Assembly (NCBI GenBank): GCA_028282905.1
Contig: JANQGW010000073.1
Location: forward strand, 1 to 50,695
Length of the DNA: 50,695 bases
DNA from: Sedimentisphaerales bacterium
Lineage (GTDB): Bacteria > Planctomycetota > Phycisphaerae > Sedimentisphaerales > Anaerohalosphaeraceae
Direction: 5' to 3'
In this document: positions 39,383 to 49,018 of the stretch, one piece after another
How the letters are laid out: every line of letters begins with the position of its first letter
Position numbering within the stretch: the stretch's first letter is position 1
Translations under genes and position numbers: made by a program
Notes under the pieces: generated by a model
The model's database searches: none
Told to the model about the DNA's origin: nothing
The model's input: the letters and a program-made list of their open reading frames with translations, nothing else

Positions 39383-40738
39383 TTAATCGCTGCCAAATTC
39401 AAAGGGCTTGCCGGCAACCGAGAAGGGGCGGTGCTTGCCGATATTGTTGATCAGCCCGATAGCGGTCAGGTTTACCAGCAGGCTGGAACCGCCGTAGCTG
39501 ACCAGCGGAAGCGTCAATCCTGTCAGCGGCATCAAGCCTAACGACATTCCGACGTTGACAATTACCTGCACAGCCAGCATCGATGCAATGCCGACGGCAA
39601 CCAACCGCCCGAACGCGTCGGTATTGAGCCAGGCCAGTTCAATGGCGCAGGCGATAATGATGACATACAGCAGCAGCACCAATCCACAGCCGATAAATCC
39701 GAATTGGTGCGCAATTGTCGCAAAAATCATGTCATTATGCGCTTCGGGCAGGTTGATATGACGATTTTGAATGTAAGGGCCTTTGGCAAAACCGTAGCCC
39801 CAAAAACCCCCTGACGATATCGCCTGTTTGGATTGCAGGAGCTGGTAGCCGTCGTCGCGTTTCCAGGTGCGCAGTTTATCCTGATAGTTATTACCGGCCA
39901 GAATTTTTCCCAGCCATGGTTTGCTGCGGGCGGCTTCAAAAAACTGATCGTTTTGCAGCAGGACCGACGAAATACGCATTCGCTGGTAGCCTTTCATAAA
40001 TTTCCACATTAGCGGTGAAATGGCTAATCCCATGCACAGGATAATCAGTAAGTGTTTGACCTTGGCCCCAGCGACAAACAGCATCGAAAATAGTACCGGC
40101 ATCATCAGAATGACGGTTCCCAAATCCGGCTCCAGCAGAATCAGCACCATCGCCAGTAAGGTCAAGGCAAACGGGCCGATCAGGCCCAGGAATTTGCGAT
40201 AATTTGACCGAAAACGCAGATACCACGCCAATGCGAGGATATAGGCCACTTTGCAAAATTCTGACGGTTGAATCTGGAAACCGAAGCCGATTTTAATCCA
40301 GCGGTGAATGCCCTGGCGATCCTTCACGAAGGGGATTGTCATAATCCCCATCTTATCGACCAGGATAATTGCCAGTAAAAACAGCATGATAGCGTACAGG
40401 AGGTAGGCCAGCGGCCCCAAGCGTTCATAGCTGAACAGGTTGACAATCAGCAGACAAATGAGTCCCGCCCCGGCGAAGGCAAGCTGTTTTTTATAGGTGT
40501 TCGCATGCTTATGAGGTTTTTTGGGTGTGACGGGAGCCTCAGATGCCTCGTTTGCAGTCGTTGGGGCTGTCTCTTCAAGTGGCTGTGGTGTTCGGGCGAT
40601 CACGTCTTCGGGGATTTCATCGCTGGGGTTTCCGACGGCGTAGATATTGAGTATGCCGATGCCTACCAGTGCCAGGGTGGCACTGAGCAGCAGCATCCGC
40701 ATTAAAAAAAAACGACCTCGGAAAACGTATAAAACCAT
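39383..40738 (-). CDS. rodA: RodA/FtsW family (SEDS) peptidoglycan polymerase
   Basis: A 451-aa multi-pass membrane glycosyltransferase that builds peptidoglycan during elongation or division. SEDS motifs are IHRWIKIGFGFQIQPSEFCK (~155-175), ILLEPDLGT (~215) and GLTLPLVSYGGSSL (~415-428). It has about ten transmembrane helices. An insertion of ~50 Pro/Glu/Thr-rich residues sits between helices 1 and 2 (NPSDEIPEDV to KPHKHANTYKKQ), longer than in typical RodA. ATG 40738 lacks a Shine-Dalgarno; ATG 40702 with an upstream GAGG is an alternative. It follows nrnA across a short 7-bp-periodic repeat. RodA rather than FtsW is inferred. Confidence 0.88.
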   Translation of the reverse strand: MVLYVFRGRFFLMRMLLLSATLALVGIGILNIYAVGNPSDEIPEDVIARTPQPLEETAPTTANEASEAPVTPKKPHKHANTYKKQLAFAGAGLICLLIVNLFSYERLGPLAYLLYAIMLFLLAIILVDKMGIMTIPFVKDRQGIHRWIKIGFGFQIQPSEFCKVAYILALAWYLRFRSNYRKFLGLIGPFALTLLAMVLILLEPDLGTVILMMPVLFSMLFVAGAKVKHLLIILCMGLAISPLMWKFMKGYQRMRISSVLLQNDQFFEAARSKPWLGKILAGNNYQDKLRTWKRDDGYQLLQSKQAISSGGFWGYGFAKGPYIQNRHINLPEAHNDMIFATIAHQFGFIGCGLVLLLYVIIIACAIELAWLNTDAFGRLVAVGIASMLAVQVIVNVGMSLGLMPLTGLTLPLVSYGGSSLLVNLTAIGLINNIGKHRPFSVAGKPFEFGSD

Positions 40739-40740
40739 GT

Positions 40741-40826
40741 TTCAGTTATCAGTAATCAGTTTTCAGTTATCAGTTACTGCATTATCGGCGATTGTACTGT
40801 TTACTGTTCACTGATAACCGGTAACT
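40741..40826. repeat. ACTGATAACTGAAA-type 7-bp periodic repeat
   Basis: On the minus strand units of ACTGATA/ACTGAAA/ACTGATT recur, with a second related block nearer nrnA (GGTTATCAGTGAACAGT). It fills the nrnA-rodA gap and includes the nrnA stop codon. Confidence 0.85.
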
Positions 40827-41817
40827 GTTTTTTTGCTTCGTTGACGACGGTTTCGAGGGCTTTTTCCAGCGGGCCTTCGAGATTGACACCGGAAGCGAGG
40901 GTATGGCCGCCGCCGCCGTACTTTTGGGCGATCTTCCGCACATCGACAGCGCCTTTGGATCGCAGCGAGCACCGAAATCCGCCGTCGGCCAGTTCCACCA
41001 GCAGCATGGCCGCCTGGACTGACTGAATCCGCTGGCATTCATCAATCAGGTTTTCTGTATCGGCCCCGGTGGCGCCGGTTTCGTCAAAATCGCTTCGCAA
41101 GATATACTGTGTGGCAATACGTCCATCGGCGTGAAGCTCCAAATGCTCCAGCATTCGGCCCATCAGGTAGATGCGCGACGGCGAAAACGATTGGTACAGC
41201 AGGGCGTAAATCTCATTGGGCCGTGCCCCGGCGTCGATCAATTCGGCGGCGGTATGAAAAATCCGGCTGTCGGTATTACCGAACTTAAACCAGCCGGTAT
41301 CCGATGACAGGGCGATATAGATCGACTGGGCGATATCCGGGGTAATCGGCCAGCCCGCAAATTTCAGCAGGTCGAAGACGATTTCGCCAGCCGCGGCGGC
41401 GGTCGTATCCACCACTGACACGGTTCCGAGGTTGTCGCCGCTGATATGGTGGTCAATGACCAGCACTTTTTTATCGCAAACGGCCAGCCAGTCGGCAAAG
41501 CCCGGAAGCTGAACATTGCTGTCGGTATCGACGATGATAATCAGGTCAACATCCTTGTAGTAGCCTTCCATGAGCTGCTGTTGGGTGATGTCATTGCCCA
41601 AAACCGGCGTTTCACAGTCAAAAAGGGCTTGGTACCAGTTCGCCAGCGGCGACATGAAGATTGGCCGGGCCTGCTTGCCCTGGGCCTTTAAAGCCCCGAG
41701 CATGGCCCGGATACACCCGCAGGCGTCACCGTCAGGCCGGATATGGCTGGTAATCAGCACATTACTCGATTGCTCAATCAGTGTGATCGCATCTTTGTAA
41801 ACTTCACTGCTCGTCAT
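40801..41817 (-). CDS. nrnA: DHH-family oligoribonuclease / pAp phosphatase
   Basis: A 338-aa phosphoesterase that degrades short RNAs and/or 3'-phosphoadenosine 5'-phosphate. The N-terminal DHH domain has SHIRPDGDACG (24-34), VDTDS (96-100) and IDHHISGD (121-128). The C-terminal DHHA1 domain has QKYGGGGHTLASG (~302-314), which binds nucleic acid. AGGA precedes the ATG. The last residues (QLPVISEQ) and the stop are encoded by the ACTGATAA-type repeat, so the repeat appears to have replaced or extended the original C-terminus. Upstream of, and probably co-transcribed with, the RodA-like gene. Confidence 0.92.
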   Translation of the reverse strand: MTSSEVYKDAITLIEQSSNVLITSHIRPDGDACGCIRAMLGALKAQGKQARPIFMSPLANWYQALFDCETPVLGNDITQQQLMEGYYKDVDLIIIVDTDSNVQLPGFADWLAVCDKKVLVIDHHISGDNLGTVSVVDTTAAAAGEIVFDLLKFAGWPITPDIAQSIYIALSSDTGWFKFGNTDSRIFHTAAELIDAGARPNEIYALLYQSFSPSRIYLMGRMLEHLELHADGRIATQYILRSDFDETGATGADTENLIDECQRIQSVQAAMLLVELADGGFRCSLRSKGAVDVRKIAQKYGGGGHTLASGVNLEGPLEKALETVVNEAKKQLPVISEQ

Positions 41818-42078
41818 GACTTATCCTGATCAAAATCCCGTGATTTATATATTTGGAGTGCCATCTTAATGATTTTAGCGGAAAATTAACACCACTTTTT
41901 TGTGAATTAGAGGCATTGGATATAAAACGGACACGGTTTTCTGCTTTTTAGTTGTACCGGAGTGCTTGCACGATTCAAAAATTTTTAGAAAATCTATATT
42001 TTTCCTATACGAAAAGTTCTGGCTGAATCGTTCTATACTTGTATATCCGGATTACTTAAATGATAAAGGAGAATTCTG

Positions 42079-42732
42079 ATGAAGGTAAAGATGGGTTTGA
42101 TGGTGGTGTGGGCGGTTTTAATTTTCTCTGATGCACAGGCGGATTTAATACGGGTTGACGTGACGGGGCATGTGACGGAGACGCCGTATGGCTATTATGA
42201 GGACCAACCCGGACAGTATCCGTTGGTGAACATCGGGGATACCATGACGGGCTACTGTATCTACGATACAAGTTACCCCGATCTTGATCCTCTGGATTAT
42301 ACCGGCACTTATATGTTGAGTGAAATTGTGATGCAGATTGGAGCTTACACGTTTACTACAGGACATTATACTTCCGGCTATCCGACTTTTAGGACGTGGG
42401 CAGTGGATGAGACCTATTTAGCAGAATCCCCGGCCCAGATGGATATTTATGTGAATTCTGTATATGAAACGTGGGGCGGACAGTTTAAATTGCTGGACTT
42501 ATGCAACGCCTCGTTGGGCCGTCCAGATGATTCATTTCCAACTTCTTTCCGAGATGATCTGTCTTACTTCTATTACCGTAACGAGTTTAGAGTGGCCGGT
42601 AACTTTATCAACATTGAAGGTGTGCTCGACACGGTTGATATCACCGTCATTCCCGAACCGATGACACTGTCGTTACTGGGGGTAGGCAGTTTGATTCTTA
42701 TCCGCAAAAGAACTCGATTTAAAAGAACTTAG
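42079..42732 (+). CDS. PEP-CTERM sorted exported protein
   Basis: A 217-aa protein. The signal peptide (~1-21, ending AQA) is followed by a beta-rich body of unknown function. A C-terminal sorting signal is clear: VIPEPMTLSL, a hydrophobic helix, then the basic end RKRTRFKRT. Such proteins are processed by an exosortase and often associate with polysaccharide. No exosortase gene is in the window. AGGAG lies just before the ATG. Monocistronic. Confidence 0.88.
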   Translation: MKVKMGLMVVWAVLIFSDAQADLIRVDVTGHVTETPYGYYEDQPGQYPLVNIGDTMTGYCIYDTSYPDLDPLDYTGTYMLSEIVMQIGAYTFTTGHYTSGYPTFRTWAVDETYLAESPAQMDIYVNSVYETWGGQFKLLDLCNASLGRPDDSFPTSFRDDLSYFYYRNEFRVAGNFINIEGVLDTVDITVIPEPMTLSLLGVGSLILIRKRTRFKRT

Positions 42733-42904
42733 AAGCTGTTTTAGAAAGTCTTATTGTGGACGTTTGACTGCACCAAATCACTGACGCTGTTTTCGTTCCA
42801 TTGGAATACGAAATTATTCATTTCTGAGGGAAGTCGGGAGGGAATTTTCAAACAGGCAGGCCTGTGGATTCCTTTGGCTGTCCCACAAGAAAATCGGAAT
42901 ATTC

Positions 42905-42934
42905 TTGACTCTGCAAGAAGAATCTTGGTATAAT
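42905..42934 (+). promoter_or_regulatory. Sigma70-type promoter of the LamG/propeller gene
   Basis: TTGACT, 18 nt, TATAAT, about 82 nt before the ATG at 43017. Confidence 0.75.
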
Positions 42935-43016
42935 AGTTGTCGTTTTATGGAGCAGCATGAGCATTTTCGCCAAGAGAAACGTCAAATCAGGACTCTAAAT
43001 CTTGGAGGGAAAGAAA

Positions 43017-46000
43017 ATGAAAAAAACATTCCTTTTCTGTCTTCTTTTAACACCCATTTTCACAGTAAGTGTTTGCGCTGACCGCCTTGATAACTATCGC
43101 GCACAGGTCATTTCACTCAGTCCGGTCGGGTATTACACCTTTGACGAAATTGCCGGTACTGCGGCTGTCAATCTCAGCGGCGCCGCCCCGGATGGCAGCT
43201 ATATTGACGATCCCAATCTCCTTGCCGGTGGCGTGTTTGCGGATGTTGGCGGTTCCGCTGTTCAGCTTAACGGTTCAACCCAATGGATTCAGGTTCCCGA
43301 TGATAACTCGCTGGATATGACCCGACAGGTTTCCTTTTCCATGTTTGTCCGCATCGAGCAGTTTATGTCCACCTGGACTCCGCTGATCTGGAAGGGCGAC
43401 GGCGTAAATGACAGCGGACGCAACTATGCCATCTGGCTGCAGAATAACGGCTTAATCAGTTTGAACAGTTGTGATGCTTCCGGACAGCAGTATACACAAA
43501 CCTGGGCCGGCCATATTCAGCTGGATCAGTGGTATCACATTACAGGCGTAATTGATCGCGATGCCGGTATCATGAAGATTTTTGTTGATGGCAGGTTAGT
43601 TTCGTCGGCTGCCATCCGCACGAACGACATGGTGACGACGACGCATGACATGCAGATTGGCTGGCGCACTGAAATCTACGGCGGTCATGCCCCCGTTAAC
43701 GGTGTGATCGATGAAGTTGCCGTCTTCTCAACGGCTCTCACCGACGCCCAGGTGCGTCAACTTTACCAATCAGCTTCTGGAACGTATGTTGCCGCAGGCA
43801 CACCGGACTGGCTGTACGACTTAAATGGCGGCGATCTCTCGCAAATCAGCCTGACCTTCAGCAACTCCATGAATATGGGCACTGTCAGTGCGTCCGATTT
43901 TACCCTGCAGGATCCAGACGGTCAATCCGTGCCAATCACATCGGTTACCGATAATGGAACCGATACCGTTACCCTGCACTTCTCCGCGCAGACGCAGGTC
44001 GGCAACTATACCCTTACCGCCGGCAGCGACATGCTCGATACAGACGGTCTGCCGCTCGATCACGACCGAAACGGTTTTGCCGGTCAATCTGAAGACATCT
44101 ACACTCTTACAATTCACGCGACCGAAAATCCGGCTCTTTTTAACGGCTTGGTTGCCTATTGGGGTTTTGATGATGACCTGTCGCTAATCGCCCGTGACTA
44201 CACCGGCAATGGAAATGACGGTGATCTGTTTGGCGATACTCACACCGTCCCCGGAATTCAAGGCAACGCCTATGAGTTTGATGGCAACGGTGACTATGTT
44301 CAGACACCGGTGGATATTCAGTCATCCGCCTTGCCGGAACTAAGTATTGTCGCCTGGGTGAGCAACGAATATGCTGTCAACTATCGCGGTGACATCCTCA
44401 ATAATGATGATGGCGCCTATGATCGGGGTTTGTTCTACAATACTGACACTAACGGCTATGCAATCCTCAAGGGTAACGGCGTTTTACCTTCCTATGAGAC
44501 ACGGCGAAACAAATGGTTTTTCCTGGTTGGCAGTTGGGATGACGATGATTGTGAATTCTGGGTCAATGACACCAAGTTTACTTCAAGCGCAGCCGCTTCG
44601 ACCAGCAGTATCCTGGCTCGGATTGCTCATTCGCCTATCTACGGCGGGTATTTTAACGGCCTGATTGATGAAGTGATGATTTTCGACCGGCGGCTGACCG
44701 ATCAGGAAGTGGCGGACTTGATGCTTGAAACCACCGGCGCGTGGCCGCAGCCTGATCTGCAAATTCGAACCGATGACCAACTCGATTATATTGGCGACGA
44801 GGTCATTGATGACTTGGGTGCCCAGACCAGCGAATACTCTGTTCGTCCAGGTCTGACGGCTGTTTATGATGTTGTTCTGAATGTGTTGGACGCGGACAGT
44901 CCGGCGACGGTTCAGATTACTGGTCCGGTTGCTGCTTCCGGATGGACCATCCGGTATGAAGATACCTATACCGGGCAGGATTACACCACCGACGTGACCG
45001 GCAGCGGGCTTCAGCTTCCGCGTTATCAAACCACCCAGAGTTTAACCGTGTTGATCACACCCGATGTAACCGTCCCTGACCAGACCGTTTATGATGTTGT
45101 TCTGACGGCTGAAGTGGCTGACAATACAGACTTCTTCGACCAGGTGCGAATGCGAAATATTGTGGATACCCAGATGCCTGCGCCGCCATATGGAAAACAT
45201 TACACAGTGAATGCCGATTTTGATCTGGGCGTTCTGAATGGTGTCAGCCATGAAGCCGTTGCCGACCAACTGCAGCTTTCCGAAGGCGCCACCACGCTGC
45301 CGTTTATGTGGGTTCCCAACTCAGACACCGGAACCATTTCAAAAATCAGCACAGAAACCGGTCGCGAACTCGGTAAGTATCGCGTTGGCCCGACAAACGC
45401 CAATCCATCGCGGACGACGGTTGATATCTATGGAAACTGCTGGGTTGGTAATCGTGATATTGGAACAGCCGTTAAAGTCGGCCTTGTCGAAAACGGCCAG
45501 TATATCGACCGCAATGCCAACGGTGTTGCGGACACCTGCCGCGATCTCGACGGTGACGGAACAATTTCCGATACCGAAATTCTCCCGTGGGGTCAGGATG
45601 AATGTGTCATGTTTGAAGTCGTTGTCATACCCGGGCAGGAAGGCACCTATACGCCTGCCACCTATCACCTTGGGTACCAGAGCAATATCGGCCCCCGCGG
45701 CATCGCTATTGATGCTGACGGTAATTGCTGGGTGGGCTGCCGCGATACCCGGATTTACTACTATGTTGATGGGCTGACCGGCCAGATTATCAAGAGTTAT
45801 GACTTCAGTCATACCGGACATAAAATATATGGTGCGGTGGTGGATGAAAACGGCATCCTCTGGTCCTCCGGGCAGGATAACAATACGATTCTCTGGCTTG
45901 ATCCGTCCACCGGTGACTATGATCTAATTAACATGGGTATCTACGTCTATGGAATCAATATTGACGGCAACGGTCATGTTTATGTCAGTCATTGGCGCAA

Positions 46001-46769
46001 CACGGCGCTGACTCAGATCGATATCAACACCAAAACGGTTAACTGGACTGTTGCCGGCCGATATGAATCCCGTGGCGTTGCCGTTACTGACGATCAGGAC
46101 ATCTGGACGGCAAATTCAGCGCTCGGTACCGTGACCCGCTGGCGACTGGACCCAACTGAAAATGCCGTTGCAGTTGCCGATATCCTTGTCGGCAATACGC
46201 CGACCGGTGTTTCAGTCGATGCGGCCGGTTATGTCTGGGTGGTCAACTATGGCGACGATTATGTCAAGCGAATTGATCCTGCGACCAACCAGGTCGATAT
46301 CGAAAAATATATCCGCGGCCACCATTACGGCTATAGTGATATGACGGGAATTGTTTCGAGGTCAGCAACCTCCCGCGTGGGTACATGGACCGTCTCGCTC
46401 AATGCCAAGGAGTTTGATACCCCGTGGGGTGCAATTGCATGGAATGCGGACATCCCGTGGGGCAATCAGATCATAATGCAGGCCCGCAGCTCCAACGACC
46501 GTCGCAACTGGTCGTCTTGGGAGGATATGGACAGCCGAAGTCCGATGCGGCGAACGCCTGACGGAAGGTATCTGCAGATCAAGGCTACGTTCAGCAGTAT
46601 CGTCGCCGAAACAACGCCAATCCTTTACGACCTGTCAGTCTGGCCGTCGCCGGTCTGTGGAGATGTTGATCATCCGTACCCGATTGCGGATATTACTGGA
46701 GATTGTAAGGTTGATCTACTGGACTTGTCACTCATGGCCAGTCAGTGGTTGATGAATACTGGACCGTAA
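43017..46769 (+). CDS. Giant secreted LamG/beta-propeller protein with dockerin-like end
   Basis: A 1250-aa exported protein; start ATG 43017 with GGAGG (an in-frame TTG at 43002 is rejected). Domain order: signal peptide (1-20); LamG/concanavalin-like domain 1 (~25-245; VGYYTFDE, WIQVPDDNSLD, GVIDEVAVFSTALTDAQV); a SwmB-like strand domain (~255-370); LamG 2 (~375-580; GLIDEVMIFDRRLTDQEV); a beta-sandwich (~590-725). A beta-propeller of streptogramin-lyase/NHL type follows (~740-1110; VDIYGNCWVGNRD, DADGNCWVGCRDT, DAAGYVWVVNYGDDYVKRIDP), then a beta domain and a dockerin-like C-terminus (ITGDCKVDLLDLSLMASQW). Probably binds glycans at the cell surface; the propeller may be catalytic or structural. 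Confidence 0.82.
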   Translation: MKKTFLFCLLLTPIFTVSVCADRLDNYRAQVISLSPVGYYTFDEIAGTAAVNLSGAAPDGSYIDDPNLLAGGVFADVGGSAVQLNGSTQWIQVPDDNSLDMTRQVSFSMFVRIEQFMSTWTPLIWKGDGVNDSGRNYAIWLQNNGLISLNSCDASGQQYTQTWAGHIQLDQWYHITGVIDRDAGIMKIFVDGRLVSSAAIRTNDMVTTTHDMQIGWRTEIYGGHAPVNGVIDEVAVFSTALTDAQVRQLYQSASGTYVAAGTPDWLYDLNGGDLSQISLTFSNSMNMGTVSASDFTLQDPDGQSVPITSVTDNGTDTVTLHFSAQTQVGNYTLTAGSDMLDTDGLPLDHDRNGFAGQSEDIYTLTIHATENPALFNGLVAYWGFDDDLSLIARDYTGNGNDGDLFGDTHTVPGIQGNAYEFDGNGDYVQTPVDIQSSALPELSIVAWVSNEYAVNYRGDILNNDDGAYDRGLFYNTDTNGYAILKGNGVLPSYETRRNKWFFLVGSWDDDDCEFWVNDTKFTSSAAASTSSILARIAHSPIYGGYFNGLIDEVMIFDRRLTDQEVADLMLETTGAWPQPDLQIRTDDQLDYIGDEVIDDLGAQTSEYSVRPGLTAVYDVVLNVLDADSPATVQITGPVAASGWTIRYEDTYTGQDYTTDVTGSGLQLPRYQTTQSLTVLITPDVTVPDQTVYDVVLTAEVADNTDFFDQVRMRNIVDTQMPAPPYGKHYTVNADFDLGVLNGVSHEAVADQLQLSEGATTLPFMWVPNSDTGTISKISTETGRELGKYRVGPTNANPSRTTVDIYGNCWVGNRDIGTAVKVGLVENGQYIDRNANGVADTCRDLDGDGTISDTEILPWGQDECVMFEVVVIPGQEGTYTPATYHLGYQSNIGPRGIAIDADGNCWVGCRDTRIYYYVDGLTGQIIKSYDFSHTGHKIYGAVVDENGILWSSGQDNNTILWLDPSTGDYDLINMGIYVYGINIDGNGHVYVSHWRNTALTQIDINTKTVNWTVAGRYESRGVAVTDDQDIWTANSALGTVTRWRLDPTENAVAVADILVGNTPTGVSVDAAGYVWVVNYGDDYVKRIDPATNQVDIEKYIRGHHYGYSDMTGIVSRSATSRVGTWTVSLNAKEFDTPWGAIAWNADIPWGNQIIMQARSSNDRRNWSSWEDMDSRSPMRRTPDGRYLQIKATFSSIVAETTPILYDLSVWPSPVCGDVDHPYPIADITGDCKVDLLDLSLMASQWLMNTGP

Positions 46770-46847
46770 TACAAGTTTCGTTAGAAATGGAGTAAGGGTC
46801 GGGTTGAAATGCAGAGCAAAAGGATGCTGCTGTGTAGGGCCGAGAAT

Positions 46848-49001
46848 TTACGCACCGTTTCGCAGGCAGGCTAAGGTGATGTTGATGTCCGGATAGGTGA
46901 CTTGGCCGGACAGGTGTTTGAAGATCAGGCTTTTTTGTTTGCTGCCGAGTTTTCGGATGGTTTGACGGATTTTTTTCGAGGCAGCCGGCTCTACCCACAG
47001 TGAGGGGTCATCTATGTCTTCGGTGCCGATGAAATCAAGCAGATATTGTGTGGTGGTCGATTCGGCGCGGTTGATTGCAGCGGCGACTTCGCGGATGCTT
47101 TTCTGCTGTGCGAACAGTTCAAACGCCCGATCTTTTGCGGAGACCTTTTCAACCGCCGGTTTAGTCTGGCGGGGAACTGTTTCGATACCGACGTCCATAT
47201 CCAGATGATATTTTTCGCAGTACTTTTGAATAATGGTCAGCACGGCGCGGCCGTACTGCTGCCGTTTTTTGACACCGATGCCGCTGACGGTCATGATGTT
47301 TTTGGGTGTTGAGGGTCTCACCTTTGCCAGGTTTCGCAGCGTTGCATCGCCGAAGACGACAAAGGGCGGCACGCCTCTTTCGCGGGCCTCGCGTTTGCGG
47401 AATTCGCGCAGTTCATCAAACAGCCCGCCATCGACCCCGTCCCAGGATTCGGTTTTCAGCTTGGCGACCCGGGAGGATTTTTTCTCGGCTGGTTTCAGCA
47501 GGCGGGGCGTGGTTTCGCCTTTTAACACGGCCACGCCTTTTTTTGTGATGGCTAATTGATTGTATTCGCCGTACTTTTCAAGAAAGCCCTGACCGATAAG
47601 CTGTTCGGTCCAGCTTTGGATGACGGTTTTGGGAAACTCCGCCAGCAGGGCATAGGTGCTCAGTTCGTCGTGGCGGTTTTCAAGAATGCGTTTGTCTTTG
47701 GAGCCTGCCAGCACCATTGCGGTGTAGCCGGAGCCGAACTGCTGTTGAAGGCGAACGACACATGACAGGATTTTTTGGGCGATGATCAATGCGTCGTCAA
47801 TGCTGTCCACTTCGCCGAGGCAGATATCGCAGGCAGCGCAGTTGTCTTTTTCGGCGGCCTGTCCGAAATATTGCAAAATTGCCCCATGCCGGCAGCCTGC
47901 GCCTGTGCAGAAGGCATACATGCCGTTGAGCTTATCCATAGCGATCTCGCGGGCTCCTTCGCCCATGTCGCCCATAAGGAATTTCCAGACGCCGTAGTCG
48001 CCGCCGGAATAGAACAGGTGGCACTCGGCCTCCAGCCGGTCGCGTCCGGCCCGGCCGCTTTCCTGCTGATAGTTTTCCAGTGATTTGGGCATGCCGGTGT
48101 GAATGACATAGCGAACATTGGATTTGTCGATGCCCATGCCGAACGCGATGGTCGCCACGACCGTATCGACGTCTTCGTTAATAAATCGGTCCTGATTTTC
48201 CTTTCGCTTGTCGGCGTCCATGCCGGCGTGGTAGGGGGCGACCTTGTAGCCGAGTGACTGCAGCTCGATGCACAGCTCATTCACATCGCGGCGGCGAATG
48301 CAGTAGATAATCCCCGATTCGTCTTTGTGCCGGTCCAGTACTGAGCGGACCTGGGCGACGATATTCTTTTTCGGTTGGACCTTATAGGTCAGGTTGGGCC
48401 GGTCAAACGAGCCGACCAGCATATGCGGTTCGTTCAGGCAAAGCTGGCGGGCAATATCCTCGCGTACCTGCGCGGTGGCGGTAGCGGTATAGGCGGCGAT
48501 GGTCACGCCGGGAAACAATTGTCGCAAGCGGCCCAGTTGGCGATATTCCGGCCGGAAGTCATGGCCCCACATGCTGACGCAGTGAGCTTCGTCAATCGCA
48601 AAATAGGACAGGCTGACTTGTTTGAGCAGATTCAGCATGCCTTCGGTCAGCAGGCGTTCCGGCGACAGGTACAGCAGCTTGACATCCCCTTGGCGCACCG
48701 AATCGAGCGTTTCTTTCTGCTCTTCGGGTGACATGGAACTGTCCAGCCGCATGGCCGCGACGCCGCATTGGACGAGTGCGTCCACCTGGTCCTTCATCAG
48801 TGAAATCAGCGGCGAAACGACGACCGCCATGCCGTCGGTGGCAACCGCGGGTGCCTGGTAGCACAGGGATTTGCCGCCGCCGGTTGGCAGCACAACAATA
48901 CAGTCACGCCCGGCATTCAACGACGTCATCGCCTCCCGCTGAAGCGGCAGAAAGTCGTCATAACCCCAGAATTTTGTCAATGCCTGCTGAATCTGTTTCA
49001 T
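46848..49001 (-). CDS. recQ: ATP-dependent DNA helicase RecQ
   Basis: A 3'-5' helicase for recombination and fork repair. The ATG at 49001 gives 717 aa; a longer frame to 49106 overlaps the GYF gene and is not used. Motifs: Walker A LPTGGGKSLCYQ (38-49), DEAH (137-140), TATAT, SFDRPNL, QESGRAGRD. A zinc-binding region (CRHGAILQYF, CAACDIC; ~375-405) is followed by a winged helix. An HRDC domain (~510-590; FGDATLRNLAKVRPSTPKNIM, GIGVKKRQQYG) and a C-terminal HTH_40-type domain (~625-715; FELFAQQKSIREVAAAINRAESTTTQYL) follow. Domain set is typical of full-length RecQ. Confidence 0.94.
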   Translation of the reverse strand: MKQIQQALTKFWGYDDFLPLQREAMTSLNAGRDCIVVLPTGGGKSLCYQAPAVATDGMAVVVSPLISLMKDQVDALVQCGVAAMRLDSSMSPEEQKETLDSVRQGDVKLLYLSPERLLTEGMLNLLKQVSLSYFAIDEAHCVSMWGHDFRPEYRQLGRLRQLFPGVTIAAYTATATAQVREDIARQLCLNEPHMLVGSFDRPNLTYKVQPKKNIVAQVRSVLDRHKDESGIIYCIRRRDVNELCIELQSLGYKVAPYHAGMDADKRKENQDRFINEDVDTVVATIAFGMGIDKSNVRYVIHTGMPKSLENYQQESGRAGRDRLEAECHLFYSGGDYGVWKFLMGDMGEGAREIAMDKLNGMYAFCTGAGCRHGAILQYFGQAAEKDNCAACDICLGEVDSIDDALIIAQKILSCVVRLQQQFGSGYTAMVLAGSKDKRILENRHDELSTYALLAEFPKTVIQSWTEQLIGQGFLEKYGEYNQLAITKKGVAVLKGETTPRLLKPAEKKSSRVAKLKTESWDGVDGGLFDELREFRKREARERGVPPFVVFGDATLRNLAKVRPSTPKNIMTVSGIGVKKRQQYGRAVLTIIQKYCEKYHLDMDVGIETVPRQTKPAVEKVSAKDRAFELFAQQKSIREVAAAINRAESTTTQYLLDFIGTEDIDDPSLWVEPAASKKIRQTIRKLGSKQKSLIFKHLSGQVTYPDINITLACLRNGA

Positions 49002-49018
49002 TTGAATTTCCGGACGAA

